Source: Fonsecaea monophora
Taxonomy: Eukaryota; Ascomycota; Eurotiomycetes; Chaetothyriales; Herpotrichiellaceae
Direction of reading: 5' to 3'
DNA length: 64,000 nt
NCBI RefSeq assembly: GCF_001642475.1
Contig: NW_019173988.1
Span: 62,001 to 126,000 of the forward strand
The translations under genes were made by a program, and so were the position numbers. Below are positions 46,601 to 59,700 of the stretch, piece by piece; position 1 is the first letter of the stretch; the number at the start of each line of letters is the position of its first letter. A model generated the notes under the pieces. The model did no database searches, had not been told where the DNA came from, and worked only from the letters and a program-made list of their open reading frames with translations.

Positions 46601-49049
46601 ATCTCGTCGCTGTGGGGATATACTTCCTCGCTCTCCTGGCCGCTCAAACGGCACAGGTTGGAGGCAGCTTCTGGTTAAAGAGGTGGTCCGAGATCAACGA
46701 GTCGCACGGATCGAACCCCCAGGTCGGAAAGTACATTGGCATTTACTTTGCATTTGGCATCGGTGGTGCCGGACTGGTCGTCATTCAGGTACGTACCTGT
46801 CACCTCCTAGTGCCCCTGTCTTTGATCTATACTTTGAAGGATCCATGTCTCTTGCCTGGGTTCTTGGTCGGTGTGTACCACAAGGTTGATCCGAACTGAC
46901 ATGAACCTGTGGAAACTATAGACTCTGCTTCTCTGGATTTTCTGCTCGATAGAGGTATGGTTTTCCCCTTCTTCCGGTCTTCAACCCACGCTACCTCCCA
47001 CTTCTCCAGTCATTGATCACAACGGTCACGTCAAGAGATCATGGTGCAGGCACGCGAAACATGGTTAGACCATCTCTCATCTTGTCTCTGACGCCTTTTC
47101 CCATAGGCTTCGAGAAAACTACACGATCGCATGGCATACGCAATATTCCGATCACCCATGAGTTTCTTTGATACCACTCCAGTGGGACGCATCCTGAACC
47201 GATTCTCAAGGTACGTTGTACCACCAATGGCGTTGCTGGTAGGGACATCGGTGCTGACTCGGGGATTGAAGTGACATCTACCGTGTTGACGAGGTTATCG
47301 CACGAACATTTAACATGGTGAGTGGACACAGAATCACATTTCCGACCCCTTGGAAGCATCTAACCGACCACCCAGCTCTTTGTCAATACCGGTCGCGCAC
47401 TTTTCACAATCGGCGTCATTGCTGCTTCAACGCCGATCTTCCTGGTCATGGTGCTGCCTCTGGGCTTCATCTACATCATCTACCAGAAATACTACCTCCG
47501 CACCTCGAGGGAGCTGAAACGGCTTGACAGCGTCAGTCGCAGTCCGATCTATGCACACTTCCAGGAGTCACTGGGTGGCGTTTCCACCATTCGTGCATAT
47601 CGCCAACAGAAGAGATTCGCTCTGGAGAATGAGTGGCGCATGGATGCCAACCTGCGGGCATACTTTCCCTCGGTTAGCGCCAATCGCTGGCTGGCCGTCC
47701 GACTGGAATTCATTGGGTCTGTCATTATCCTTTCAGCTGCTCTTTTCGCCATTATCTCGGTGGCAACTGGAAGCGGCCTGTCGTCTGGCATGGTGGGCCT
47801 TGCGGTAAGTTTCCCCCGTGGTCCGTGGACAGCGGCCATCGTTGTTTCTCATGCACGTCATGGTGCGGACGATACACAGCTTCTGTAGATGACTGACTGC
47901 GTTTTTCCGGATTTCAGATGTCATATGCCCTGCAGATCACTCAATCCCTGAACTGGATTGTCCGCCAGACGGTCGAAGTGGAGACGAATATCGTGTCGGT
48001 TGAGAGAGTCCTGGAGTACGCCAGCCTGCCCAGCGAAGCTCCTGATGTCATTTTCAAGAGCAGACCGAGCATTGGATGGCCCGCACAAGGGCAGATCACC
48101 TTCAAGAATTATTCTACGCGATATCGCGAAGGTCTGGATCCCGTCTTGAAGGATATCAACCTCAACATCAAGCCTCACGAAAAGATTGGGGTGGTCGGGC
48201 GCACGGGAGCAGGCAAGAGCTCATTGACATTGGCGCTCTTTCGGATTATCGAGCCGATATCTGGCGCTATCAGGTGCGTGAAACTTTTTGAGAGCGAAGA
48301 CCTTTTCTTCAATCATTGCGGATTCTCGAGGTTAGGCGAGGAAGTGCTGAGCTAATTTCTATTGCAGTATCGACGGGCTCAATACTTCAACGATTGGGTT
48401 GCTAGATCTGCGACGGCGGCTTGCCATTATCCCTCAAGACGCCGCGTTGTTCGAAGGCACGATTCGTGATAATTTGGACCCGCGCCATGTGCATGATGAC
48501 ACCGAACTGTGGAGTGTGCTCGAACACGCTCGTCTCAAGGAGCATGTCTCAAGCATGCCAGGCCAATTGAACGCCGCCATTCTCGAAGCTGGTGAGTTCC
48601 GCCACTCCGTTCTTCACCAAAGTGAACGCCGTGCACATGTAGTATTCGTTTTTTGGGGGCATGCTCTGACCACGAGAATTTTGGTTGCAGGTTCCAATCT
48701 AAGTCAAGGCCAGCGTCAACTAGTCTCCCTGGCGCGGGCGCTACTCACACCCAGCAATATCCTGGTGCTGGATGAGGCAACAGCAGCGGTGGATGTGGAG
48801 ACAGACAGAATGCTTCAGGCCACGCTTCGAAGCACCATTTTCCAGAACCGCACCATCATCACCATTGCACATCGCATCAATACCATCCTGGACTCGGATC
48901 GTATCGTAGTGCTGCAACAAGGGCGGGTAGCGGAGTTTGACACCCCAGAAGAGTTGATCAGGAAGCGGGGCCTATTCTACGAGCTTGTGCGTGAAGCTGG
49001 GCTGCTCGACGGGTTCGGCAATGGTACTGCGAATGCAGACCAGCATTAG
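43612..49049 (+). CDS. YCF1: Vacuolar ABCC-type glutathione-conjugate transporter
   Basis: Nine exons: 43612-43904, 43959-46788, 46922-46954, 47107-47210, 47272-47317, 47376-47804, 47918-48273, 48368-48591 and 48691-49049, summing to 1557 residues in frame. Layout is TMD0-TMD1-NBD1-linker-TMD2-NBD2. NBD1 (about 640-850): Walker A GRVGAGKSS, signature LSGGQKARLSLARA, Walker B VYLMDD with Asp in place of the catalytic Glu, as is normal for ABCC NBD1. NBD2: Walker A GRTGAGKSS, signature LSQGQRQLVSLARA, Walker B ILVLDEAT, switch His in AHRI. The TMD0 segment fits Ycf1/MRP1 rather than short MRPs. It pumps glutathione S-conjugates, glutathione-metal complexes and drugs into the vacuole. The acidic/Ser linker (about 870-960) probably carries regulatory phosphosites, as in yeast. 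Confidence 0.93.
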
Positions 49050-52000
49050 CACAGCCCTGAGAGCTTGACAACAAGTGCTTGAAGCAACCATCGGACGGGG
49101 AACGAATGCTCTCTCTCCCGTCCTCAAGGTACCAGCATCCCTTGCCGAGTGATGACGCGCGATCTCAGGCGATAAAGCAACGCTGAGACCATGGGCTCCA
49201 AGGCTTGTCGATTCACTTCCCTGCTCCACAGCACTTGTGCCGATGGGCAGCTTTCGAGGGGGGAAGCCGCCCATCGCACCAGCGACAGGTTTGGGTGTGA
49301 TGAGCAGATGCTTTCGGGGGTCAGAGCGAGATTGAAAGATCGCACAGCTTGTGTGGTCCACCCAATAAGAACCGGGAGCATGCACGCCGGCCAGCTCAGT
49401 GAACACTTGGATGGCCAGCCTCACCGGCTAGTATATGCTGTGTAACTCACTGGCGAAAAAAAAACAAACAAACCGGGTTTCGGTCAGGTGCCGCGGTAAT
49501 TGTTGGAGGCTCTCCTCCGGCTAGGCAAACCCCGTCTTCTTGACAACTACTTTCATGGTCGTACAGGTGGGCGCCAAAGGTGTCACAAGGGCGAAAAGTT
49601 AGAATCGTATAGGGTTGGACAAAATACTCGGATCCGTGCTGGACGCAGCAAGGCGCTCTCAGATACGGTGATTTCCGTCCTACTGGTACAGGTACCTCGA
49701 GCTGTATCATTCTTTTCTCTGAGATCAGTGTACCTGTTACCTATTAATAGCGCCTGTGTCCAGATTGTAGTTGTACGGTTGCACCAGCTGCATGAATAAC
49801 AAATCCAGGTGTGGAGGCGAGTTTCCTTCGGTGGCGAGTCGCCGAGGATGGGCAGAGAGACCGACCAGCTGTGGCGAGGGGTATCGAGGCAATCGAGCGC
49901 CAGTGCAAGTGATCAAGTTGAACCATGTTCAGCCCCTCTGTGGCCTCTGAACTGAAGGAGAAGGTGTCGGGCATGGCAGCTGAAGAAAAGATCCTTGTTG
50001 GAAGGCAATGCTTGCGGGCATCCCGTGGCGTACTTACGTACACTAGCTTTGCAGTTTGGCCAGATATTCGTCATTTGAGTGTAAGGGACTTCGATCGAAA
50101 TAAGGCTTCCACTCTTCCCGTGTTTGCTTTGGACCACCTTTCACAGCCTCGAGCTCTTGATGGTCTCCACGATTGACGCACAAGCCGCCACAGGACGGAG
50201 ATGAAGCGCGACGTCAGGCAGTGCCACGACGGACCCCCCAGGGCAGCTCGTAGCCGGAGACAATGCTTGGGCTGCCATCCTCTTGTACGCAGAGGCAACT
50301 ATCTGCGCTGTGGTCACTTTCCCCGCCCCCGGACGGCTGCAAGTTTTAGGATCTTGGCCGTTTGAGAAGGAGATGAACCCGAGATGCGAGGGCGTGTTTG
50401 GATAGGACCACGGCTGCAGCCAGTGATTGCCAAGGAACACTCCGCAGAGGTTTGAGCTTTCAGTACTCGGTACTAGCTAGGCAATAGGCTTGCTCAGGTC
50501 CAGATCGAATTGCCCTTGCCCTGGAGGAAGGTCCTAGCTCTCTGGCCTCCACTTGTCCAGTGGACTAGCCCTGGTCGACAATCGATGACAAAAGCTGGTG
50601 GGGTTCGAGGGGAGGCGACAAGATTCAAACAGAAGCCAGGGGCAGTCTCATTGTCAAGGTCTGGGGTTCTTGTCTTCTAACCGCTCGGCAGCTCCCGTCA
50701 AGCCGGTCGCCAGGGCTGGTCAAGTGCTGGAGGTCTCGGAAAAGGGAAGATGTGACAGCATCGTGTCTGCAGTTTGCTTGTGCTGGTGAGGAGGAAGAGC
50801 TCTGGCCCACGACGTTAGCTAGCTAAGGGGGGCGACTCAGCCGAACGATGTCCAGACAGCAGACTCTCGGACACGTTCAGGACTGCTGGAGCCGGAATCG
50901 GACTGATTGGACAATTGATCGATCGACCGCTTTGGACTTGGTAAGGGCAATTCGCAGCTTGGGGTGGGACAGAAGGAATGCCTTAGCGTATTAGTTTGCC
51001 GAGAAGTTGTACAGAAGGGGCAGGCTACCAAGAGGGGAGGAGACTCGAAATTCGCCAGAGCAGGAAACAGATACTCGAAGAGAGCTCCCTGGAGCTGCTG
51101 AAGCTGCTGCTAGTAGCAATGGTGTTGCATGATGGTTGCGCATGAAGACGGGGTGCTGAAGCGGAGCTACTGACTTGAGGCGATAAGGCCAGTGCAGTTT
51201 GTTGCCAACTGCCGGGACCTTTTTCTCCCTTCTCTGCAACTCGTAGATGGTCCGCAGCCACTACTACTCACCCCTGCTCGTGGGTCACCTCCCTACCACC
51301 TGCTGGCTCCCTTTTTTTCCCGTTACTCAGACCTGGCCCATGCCCATTTCTGCCTGGCACAGGCCGGAATCGTGCTGCCGTCGCTTGTCTGACTCGCCTG
51401 AATCATCAAAGCACAAGCCCTTGACGGCGACTCAATGCATGGGATCCCCCTGCAGTCCCTTAACGGGCCGTTTTTGCCCCAGAGCGCCAAATCCGTTAAC
51501 CCCAACCCTCCCGATTTCGCCAGAAAAGCCCATTTTCCCCTACAGACAAGATTTTAGGCTGAGGTCTGCGTCCATGCTGAACAGAAGGGATCCTCGTCGG
51601 AGACAACTGAGAGCCTTGTACTTGTCCAGCCAAAAGAGGCACCTCGATCCTAAGGGAAAACAGGCCCAAACCAAACCGTGACCCAGAACGTGACGGACCG
51701 GTGCAACGAGGGACAAGCCCGACAAAAGTCAACTCCCCCCTCCTTCCTCCCTCCTCCTTCTCACTTCTCCCTCCTCTGTGCGGAAACACAAGCCTTTGGA
51801 AAGAGATGGACTTCTGGTTGCAACATTTCTTCTGACAGCTGCCGCCATTCTCGAGACTTGCTATCTTCCCTCTACAATGGGAGCTGTCGCTCACTGACAG
51901 ACCAACACCACCACGTCCGCTATCATCCACCCCACCCACCCACCTCTCCCTCCCCTCTCTTCAGTCTCGCTCCACGAACATATGCCCCATTCTATCTCAA

Positions 52001-53293
52001 CTCTCTCTGGCCCCCCTCCTTGCCCATTGGCTGCTTGCATGGCGTCGTCCGATTGGCAATCGCATATACATCTTCGTCTGGACCACTCCGGGGAACTCGG
52101 TTTCCTCTTCCTTTCCTTAGACTCTTTGATTTGTACCCAGCTGGCCAGGCCATCCTGCCGCTCAGTCCCTGCCGTTATCCACGCCTCAAGCCTAGACGGT
52201 CGAGAAAGCAAATTCAAGCAAACAATCCCCAAAGAAACCGATTGACGCAAATTGCTGGACCGTCACCCCTCTCTCTTGGTCGCCCTGTTCGTTCAAGCCC
52301 AGTCTCCTCAAAGACTTCACTCATTGAGAAACGACTCGAAATCCTCCGTCGTCTGAAGCTCTTCCATACGCCCATCTTCACTCCGAAGCACATACTGTCC
52401 GACTCAAATATAGCCCACGGCAATTGCAGCTCCCGGATGGCTGTTTAGAGCCGGGAACCCGTCCCCTACCATCTCGCTGGCCGGCCTTGTCTCTGTTTTC
52501 GTCGTTTTTGTGTGGTGGTTTTGTTGTTATTACTTTTGTGGTGCATACAGCGGGGCGACAGATACATTGGACACTCACACGACCCAAAGACAGTTCGAGA
52601 TTGCGCCTTCTATCCGGGCGCCAAAGCCACCACAGCATCATTTCTTTCTCGTCGTGACCGAGGCCCGTACCGGCCAAAAAGGCGAAGAAAAGGTTCGTGG
52701 TGTTTCCATCTCTCTGTTCACCATATGTTGTTCGTCCGAGATAAGTGCGATGATGCGCATGTCGTCCTCTTTGACGCTGGCGGATGTCGAGGAACTGACG
52801 ATCCGTCTCCATGAACGGCCGGCAGTGGGGAATGCCCCCAGCAATTAGCTCGGGGTTCCCCAGGCATACAGGATGACTGGGTTTGGCTCTAACTTAGCCG
52901 CACCAGCCGCACAGCAAACGCCTTGCCCACCAAGGCCTAGTCGCTCTTGATGGTCCTGTTCGAGCATGTGGTGAATCGTTAGAAGATGGCGAACGTGGAC
53001 ACACTAGCCGTCCCCCCGTTTTCACTCTGTTGCTCCCTGCCCTCCCCTTCCCCTCCACAGGCACACCGCTACAAAATCTTGCGTCTAGGCTCCTAGGCTG
53101 CACTCGTCGGGGCTTCGTCTTGTCATTGTATACATGAGGGCCCAGGCTTCCGGCTCGGGTCACAATCGCTAACAATTATGCGCTTCCCGTTAGAGTCAAC
53201 TCTGCTTAGACAACTCCTCGAATGTCGAGTACTCTTTCTCCACTTACCGCAACCCAGTCATCCAGCACTGTGGATTGATCCTTCGCATTGAAA
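49050..53293. other. 4.2-kb gene-poor region with pyrimidine-rich tracts
   Basis: No gene is supported over 4.2 kb, the longest gap in the window. Long frames at 51247-51681 and 51678-52448 are Pro/Ser/Arg-rich translations of pyrimidine-rich DNA (CT tracts at 51731-51778 and about 51920-51965) and look like leader sequence, not protein. A minus-strand stretch near 50440-50040 has a weak P-loop-like GAGK (see findings). The right half may be the long 5' leader of the YDR124W-like gene. Confidence 0.45.
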
Positions 53294-55483
53294 ATGACAC
53301 ACGAAGTGAACTTCAAATCCTCCCCTCGATCTCCTCTAGAAAAGCTCTCGGCCACACCACCAGAAGATCCAAAAACAGTTGGCGTCGCAGTCTCCAGTCT
53401 CACCAAAGAAGCTAAGCAGCAATACTTGATAGTGAGCCATGCCTCAAGGAATGATAGAGGCGAGAAGTCGAGTTAACATCCTATGCAGAATGAAATCAAG
53501 AAACTCGTCGAAGACTGCGAAGATTTCATCGGCCTGGTGCCTGGCCCACATGGGGTCCCTGAGGTTATAGTTTCCCCAAACCTCAGAAAGGACAGATGGG
53601 CGATCATTGGGGAGGCTCATGTGACCTTTGGTCAATACATGTCGATGCGTGGCCCCAGCGCTCCCGGTATGTGATCTTCCCAGGCGGCTCATGGTAGTAC
53701 TGACTCGACCAGACCATTGCTGGGGTGGCAACCATCCCAGCGAAAGGCCTTCGAAGCCAGAGCCCCCGACAGGTGCTGGAACACCGGGCGGTGCAATCAC
53801 TTGGCCCGCACAGCGTCCGCTGAAGCGACACAGATCAAAAACCAACATCTGCTCAAGAAACTCATCACGATCAAAGCCTCAGCAGACTGGTGGGGGCGCG
53901 AGACTCTGGGAAGCTCCTGCATCTCAAATCCGCGTGGACGACCACGAGAAGCTAGCCCAGTGGTATAGAGAGGCCTTCTTGATACTGCAACAAGTGGCTT
54001 GTCGGCTGGTAGCCAAGGTCTGGATCAAGAGGATCCATCCCAAGAAGGTTAGATGACCGCTCCAAAGACATTCTGTATAGGGAAGAATGACTGACGATTC
54101 CAGCAATCAACACATCCATACAATGGCCAAATGCCCCGTGGCGAACCCCCTGATCCGGATCGGACTAGGCCACCCTATTGGCCGGCTGGTATGTTATGCG
54201 ACTCTCTTCGGACACGACGGGGCTTGTTGTATGTGGTCGCGATATCCTGGGATCTAATATCTTCCTAGACGTCATCCATCGAGAGCCCGACCATATCGGT
54301 CGCAATGGTAAGCTTTGTGCAAGTCCACGAGAGAGTTCTCACGCTGAAGCTCCACAGAGAGAACCCGGTTGCTTGTCCATTTGATCGCGCACACCCCACA
54401 GCGAGTCATAACCAACCCTCCGTCTGAAGGAGCGAAGCAGCAGTTCGTAAGGGCTCGAGACCTGCTAGAGTCCCTTCAGACAAAGCGAAACGAGTTGCGA
54501 GAAGACCGGTGGGATATCATTCAGCAGATTGTGAATGCGCGAGAGAAACAAGAGCAGTACGAGGCCAACGAGATAGGTAGGTCTCTTGAGAGTCATAGCG
54601 AAGCACGGGTGCAGCACTGACATCGTCAGATGGTGACACCCTCGTCTTTGTTTGCGATTACAGTGATGCCACCAGCTCAAAATTGTCCGCGATCGACTCT
54701 GATGATGACGGGCTTCGATGGATCGGCTCTGTCCCTGTGGCATCCAGTGAAGGCTCCCTCGAGGAAGGCGAAGAGCATGCACCAACGCCGGGGTCCTCTG
54801 CGCAACTATCTCCCAGTGATCAGCCCACCTCAGACGGGCGCCTCATGGCCAACAAATCCCGAGGCTCGACGTCCAAGGACGCCGGCAATCGCCGTAATGC
54901 ACCACGTCGACCTCGACCAAGCTTCAATGGGAATCGAGTGGTATCAGTGATTGCGCCGCGGACAGGACCGGACTTTTCTCCTGGGATGAAAATGGGTATG
55001 GAGAATTTGATGACACATACCGAAGGTGTCATGCTGCCCCTGACTGGAATCCACCCGGTACATTCCAATGTGTTTGGGCGCAATCTCGACAACCATCCTG
55101 GGCCCAACTCCATGATGCATCCTGCGGCGCATAGCGGTCATCTCACTGGAAACCTTCACACTCCAGCCTGGACGGGGATGATGCCAGAAATGGTGCCAGA
55201 CCCACCTCCCGACATGTTCGGTATTCACTCCAATATGGTGCCACAATCAGTTGGCTTGAGAAACGGATATTTTCCGCAAGAGACACTCGATATGACCAAC
55301 ACTATCCAGAATGGACTGGCGCCGACCGTGGTGAATCCCATGCTATACCACGACTTTGGGGACCCCCACCGACGTGCTCTGCCACTGCGAGCGGCAGAAA
55401 TACAGCAACCTGTCATGATCCCAACGCCAGACATCAGCATGGAGATGATGACGGACCGTTGCTACAAGGCTGATCATTGGTAA
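53294..55483 (+). CDS. YDR124W-like (DUF2841, hrmA-associated-cluster type) protein
   Basis: Seven exons: 53294-53431, 53489-53666, 53713-54047, 54104-54188, 54269-54307, 54358-54576 and 54630-55483, all in frame, 615 residues. No single frame shows the gene; the splices rebuild the helical-bundle domain of the yeast YDR124W family (about residues 185-290): LAQWYREAFLILQQVACRL, KVWIKRIHPKK, then THPYNG, RPPYWPADVIHREPDHIGR and RTRLLVHLI. Pfam names this family after the subtelomeric hrmA-associated cluster protein of Aspergillus fumigatus. After the domain comes a coiled, charged segment, a Ser/Asp acidic patch, and a Met/Pro/His-rich tail without predicted fold. The biochemical function is unknown; several relatives are treated as nuclear or developmental factors. 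The start is ATG 53294, the first in frame. Confidence 0.82.
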
Positions 55484-56741
55484 TTTTTCTCAAACCCAGT
55501 CATCCGGGCCTCGTTGTCGATTCGATGCCGTCTCCAAATTGTGAGTCGACACATCCTATGTCGAGCAGACTTGTCGCCGCTCTTATATCACAGAATATCG
55601 TCATGGACCGCTTCATCACTCTTGGCCACTATTCATGACACACTGTCGCACGAATTTCCTTTTGAGCTTTTTGGTCGTTTTATCGTCTGGCGATCTTCTT
55701 TGTTTCGGATTGAATTCTTTGTCTCGTTACATTGATTGGCCGCGTTTTCTGCCATTTCTGGATAGGGAAAAGAATCACAGCAGCTCCTTATTTTGGAGAA
55801 AAACCACAGCAAAAAGTTTGGGGGCGAGGTAATGAGTCGGTCGTCAGGGCGGCGCCTTGGTCATGGCGGGCGGAAGACAGTGACCATCAAATTTGTCACA
55901 GCAGGATTGGCCAGACAAAGTCACAAGCGGTTGTTTGTTGGACAGTGTTTTGGAAACAGGGTTTCGGTCTCTCTCAATCGCGATTGCTTTGCGCTTTTGA
56001 CTTGCTTTGATTTGATATCTTGGTCGAGCTCATCGAACAGCTTGTGTGGCGTTCTCATAATGAATGTGAGCATTTGCGTGGGATCTTTCTCGGGTCAATG
56101 TAGATGAGATACGAGTCAAGATATTGGGCAGCTAGCCATGTCAAATGAATGCATATATAATATCTGGAATTCCCTGCATGAGACTAAATTGGTTTCGTGG
56201 TAAAGGCCGAGCATGGCTGGCAGGTGAGATGATGTTGATATTGAGTGTGGCGGACGGTTTGATCTGGGTGGGTGTCTAGGCACGCACGGTACGTAGCCCA
56301 AAGGTCATCGCCAGGCATGGATTCGGAGGCCAGGGGAGGGGCGAGGCTGTTGGTAGTGATGCTAACGAGGGCACCTGCGGGACCCAGCCAATAGGCGACA
56401 GTAGGCATCCGCGGCGTCTTGGATTTCACTGTTCGCGGACAGAGCGCGCTGTCACCCTTTCATTGTGCCTCTTTCGGTTTGCTACTCACCTTTACTTTTC
56501 ACGCCCACGCGACAGCAACTGCAACGACGATAAGAAGTGCGAGTTCTCACTATCCATATCGCCTGTGCCTTACATTCTGGGCTTGTCTCTCTCGATAGTT
56601 CCGTCGCCACCGTCCCGGTGCGGGCATAGATCCCTCGTCATCTCGAGTCTCGCCCTCCCTTTGCTACTCGCCTCGATTTCCTCAATCTCCTTCTGCATTG
56701 ACATGACGATCCTCTGATGTTGATCCACCGCTCTTGCGCCC
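55484..56741. other. Intergenic, 3' of YDR124W-like gene and SAC3 promoter
   Basis: No gene supported. Pyrimidine-rich stretches occur around 56450-56720 just before the SAC3 start. Confidence 0.5.
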
Positions 56742-59700
56742 ATGTCTGCGCCGCCGTCCACCCGCGGACAACGCGGTGGCAGCTCGACCAGAGGTGGACG
56801 AGGGACTCCATCTCAATCGACCCGAGGGCGCGGTAGCACTCGTGGATCTACCACGGTGCGAGGACGAGGCAGAGGCGCAGGTGGAGGCGCGATTACAGGT
56901 GCTACAAATACCAATGGCGCAGGCCTACTGCAGCGATTGCGTGCGGGAACAGTCAAAAGAGGCGATGAAAATGCCCCCTCGGGCACTGGAAGAGGTGAAT
57001 CCATCGTAACCGCTGGCTCAGCGACACACCAAGACAATGCTAACCTGCATCAGGACGCGGTGTTGCGAATGGCTCTCGAGGGCGTGGTCGCGGATTTGCC
57101 AACTTGTCGCAGACATTCAACGCAACCAAAGCTCAAACATCCAACCCTGGCTCTCGAGCAGCTTCTCCGGCGCCTGCTTCCCACCGAGACTTTATGAACT
57201 TGGCTTACAACAAATTTCAAGCGGTGCGTTGCGATTCCGATCCTTGTTTCGCTGACCATGACTACGTTTATAGGCTTCTAACGTGCGAGACCTTCATATA
57301 GCTAAAGCAAAGCCGGGAAGAGGAGAGGGCGAAGGCGATTCGCGATGGATTTCTCGCTGATCCTGAGAAGAAGACCAGCCTGGACAAAGCCATCACCCCG
57401 GTCGGAACGTGCACGGAGATGTGCCCAGAGTTTGAAAGAGTGGAACGTATAGTACAGAACATGGTTGACAAGGCGGAGAAGGTGAATATTGTGCTCGTTC
57501 GCTGCTAGGCCGGTATACTGAAGGTATGGGTAGGTGCGGAATGAAGAAACTGGCAAGGACATGCCTGCGGAAGATCGCATGGTCAAACGATTTCGCCGAT
57601 CAGCTGCTGGCTACGACGAGCAGCTGCCTTCCGATATCCGAACGCCCGAGACTTTGAAACGGACGCTGGACTATCTCCTCGACAAAGTCATTGGTGGTGA
57701 ACGATTGGCGACCGTCCACAAGTTCGTCTGGGATCGAACACGAGGAATCCGCAACGACTTCTCGATCCAACAAGTCACCAACGTCGAGGACGTCAAGCTT
57801 GCCGTCGATTGTTTCGAGCGAATAGCGAGATTCCATATCTTGTCGCTGCACCAGCTCTCAAACCCCGACAATTTGCTGGACGGAGAGAATTTCGACACCT
57901 ACCAAGAGAGGGAACAGCTGAACAACACCCTTTTGTCTTTGATCTACTATTACGATGACCATCGAGGCCGGATTGACTTTCCCAATGAAGGAGAGTTTCG
58001 CGCTTATCTTGTGATCTTTGAAATCCAGGCCCCTGAAAGACCGGACTTGGAAGACCGCATGCAATCATGGCCTGTTGGTCTTCTCAGAGACAAGAGAGTT
58101 CAGACGGCACTCAAGCTATACAGGGCGGCAGGCAACTCGCTACTCGGCCAAGGGCCTCTTCAACCGTGGGAATCTTTCGCTGTCGCTCAGGGCAAAACAG
58201 GGAGCTTTTGGAGCCTCTTGGCCTCGGACGCCGTGCCCTACATCATGGCATGCCTGGCTGAGATTTATTTCGCCGAAGTCCGTTTTGTTGCCCTGGATGC
58301 ATTGTGGCGCTCGTGCAAGAAAGGCCCTCAGGCCCAACAAGCAAAGTCTCGAGATTGGACACTGGGCGAAGTGACCAACTTCCTCGGCTTTGATGCTGAT
58401 GAAGAGACCAAGGACTTCTGTGCCGCTTTCGATCTCTACTTTGCCACGGATGAGAGCGGCGAGGAGTATCTAGACGCGACGGCGAACAGTGCTCAGTCGC
58501 TCGATCGTGCGTCCTTTCACCCTCCAACCATTCTTCGTCGTGGAGTACTGATGTCTGTCTAGCGTCCTCGATCCCGCGACGCCAGGTCTTTTCGCACAGC
58601 TTCGTGGAACGGAAACGATACCGCCGAACACTGACCTCCATCATCAATGGAACAACCGTCGCAGAAGCACTTCGTCAGGGTTGGGTTGAGCCTGAAGAGG
58701 AGGATGTCCGCCCTGCAGATGATACCGGGGAGGACGACCAAAGCATGTTCGTTCCGGAGGCGAAGACAACTTCGACATCTGCAGCTTCGTCATTCTTTGG
58801 CGCTTCTCTCAATCCTCAGGCTGCCCCCTTCGCACCGACGTTCGGACAGAGTCCTGCCTCATCGAGTTTGAACAAGCCGCCGGCACTCTCCGGGTTTGGT
58901 TCTTCTGGCTCGTTCAACATCGGTTCTTCCACCAAGCCAACAAACGAGTCTCCGTTTGGGAAGCCATTGAAAACCGGTGGCTTTGGATCCCTCGACCCAT
59001 CAACCTCGACTACATCTACAGGAACCTTTGCCAAATCGACTCTTACTCAACAACAGCAAACGTCGACGTTCGGCTTTGCTGGATTCACGCCATCCAAGAC
59101 ACCACCTGCCGCAACGTTTGGACAGCCCCCGCCACCAGCACAGAAAGAAAACAAACCTTTCAGCTTGGGTGGATTCACGGCTAAAGTTCAAGAAGCATCT
59201 ACTGGCTTACAAGGTGATGGACTTGCCGCACCTGCGCCTACATTCAATTTTGGCCAACAGTCTTTCGTCCCTTTGACATCTTCAACCTCGTCCGTCATTC
59301 CTCCTGCGCCAGCCTTTGGCCAGCTATCAGCGCCACCATCGACAGTATCTCTCGCGTCACCAGCCAAGTCAGGTAAGGAAAATTCACCTTTGTGTCACCG
59401 TACTATAATTGAGGTCGTTACTGATACTGTGGTTCTGAATAGCGAACACCCCAGTAACGGCCCCAGTGTCAACACCGTCTCCATTCGCTTCGTTCACACA
59501 ATCGTCTTCCCCTTCTGCGACGTCTGTACAAGTATCTGGAGGCCCAACTGCTTCACCATCTCGCACATCCGTCGAGAGTCCTCCACCCCAACCAGTCCTC
59601 GCCCAGTCAACATCAGAGTCGGGGGGGCGTTCTCCATCGACCATAATTCCAGCAGTCTCGTCCTCAGAGCCGACCCAAAGTCCCTTCTTTAAATCCGGTG

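Noticed and set aside
51678..52448. Plus-strand open frame of 256 codons
   Set aside because: Composition is Pro/Ser/Arg-rich from CT-rich DNA, no domain, and it lies where a long leader of the next gene is expected.
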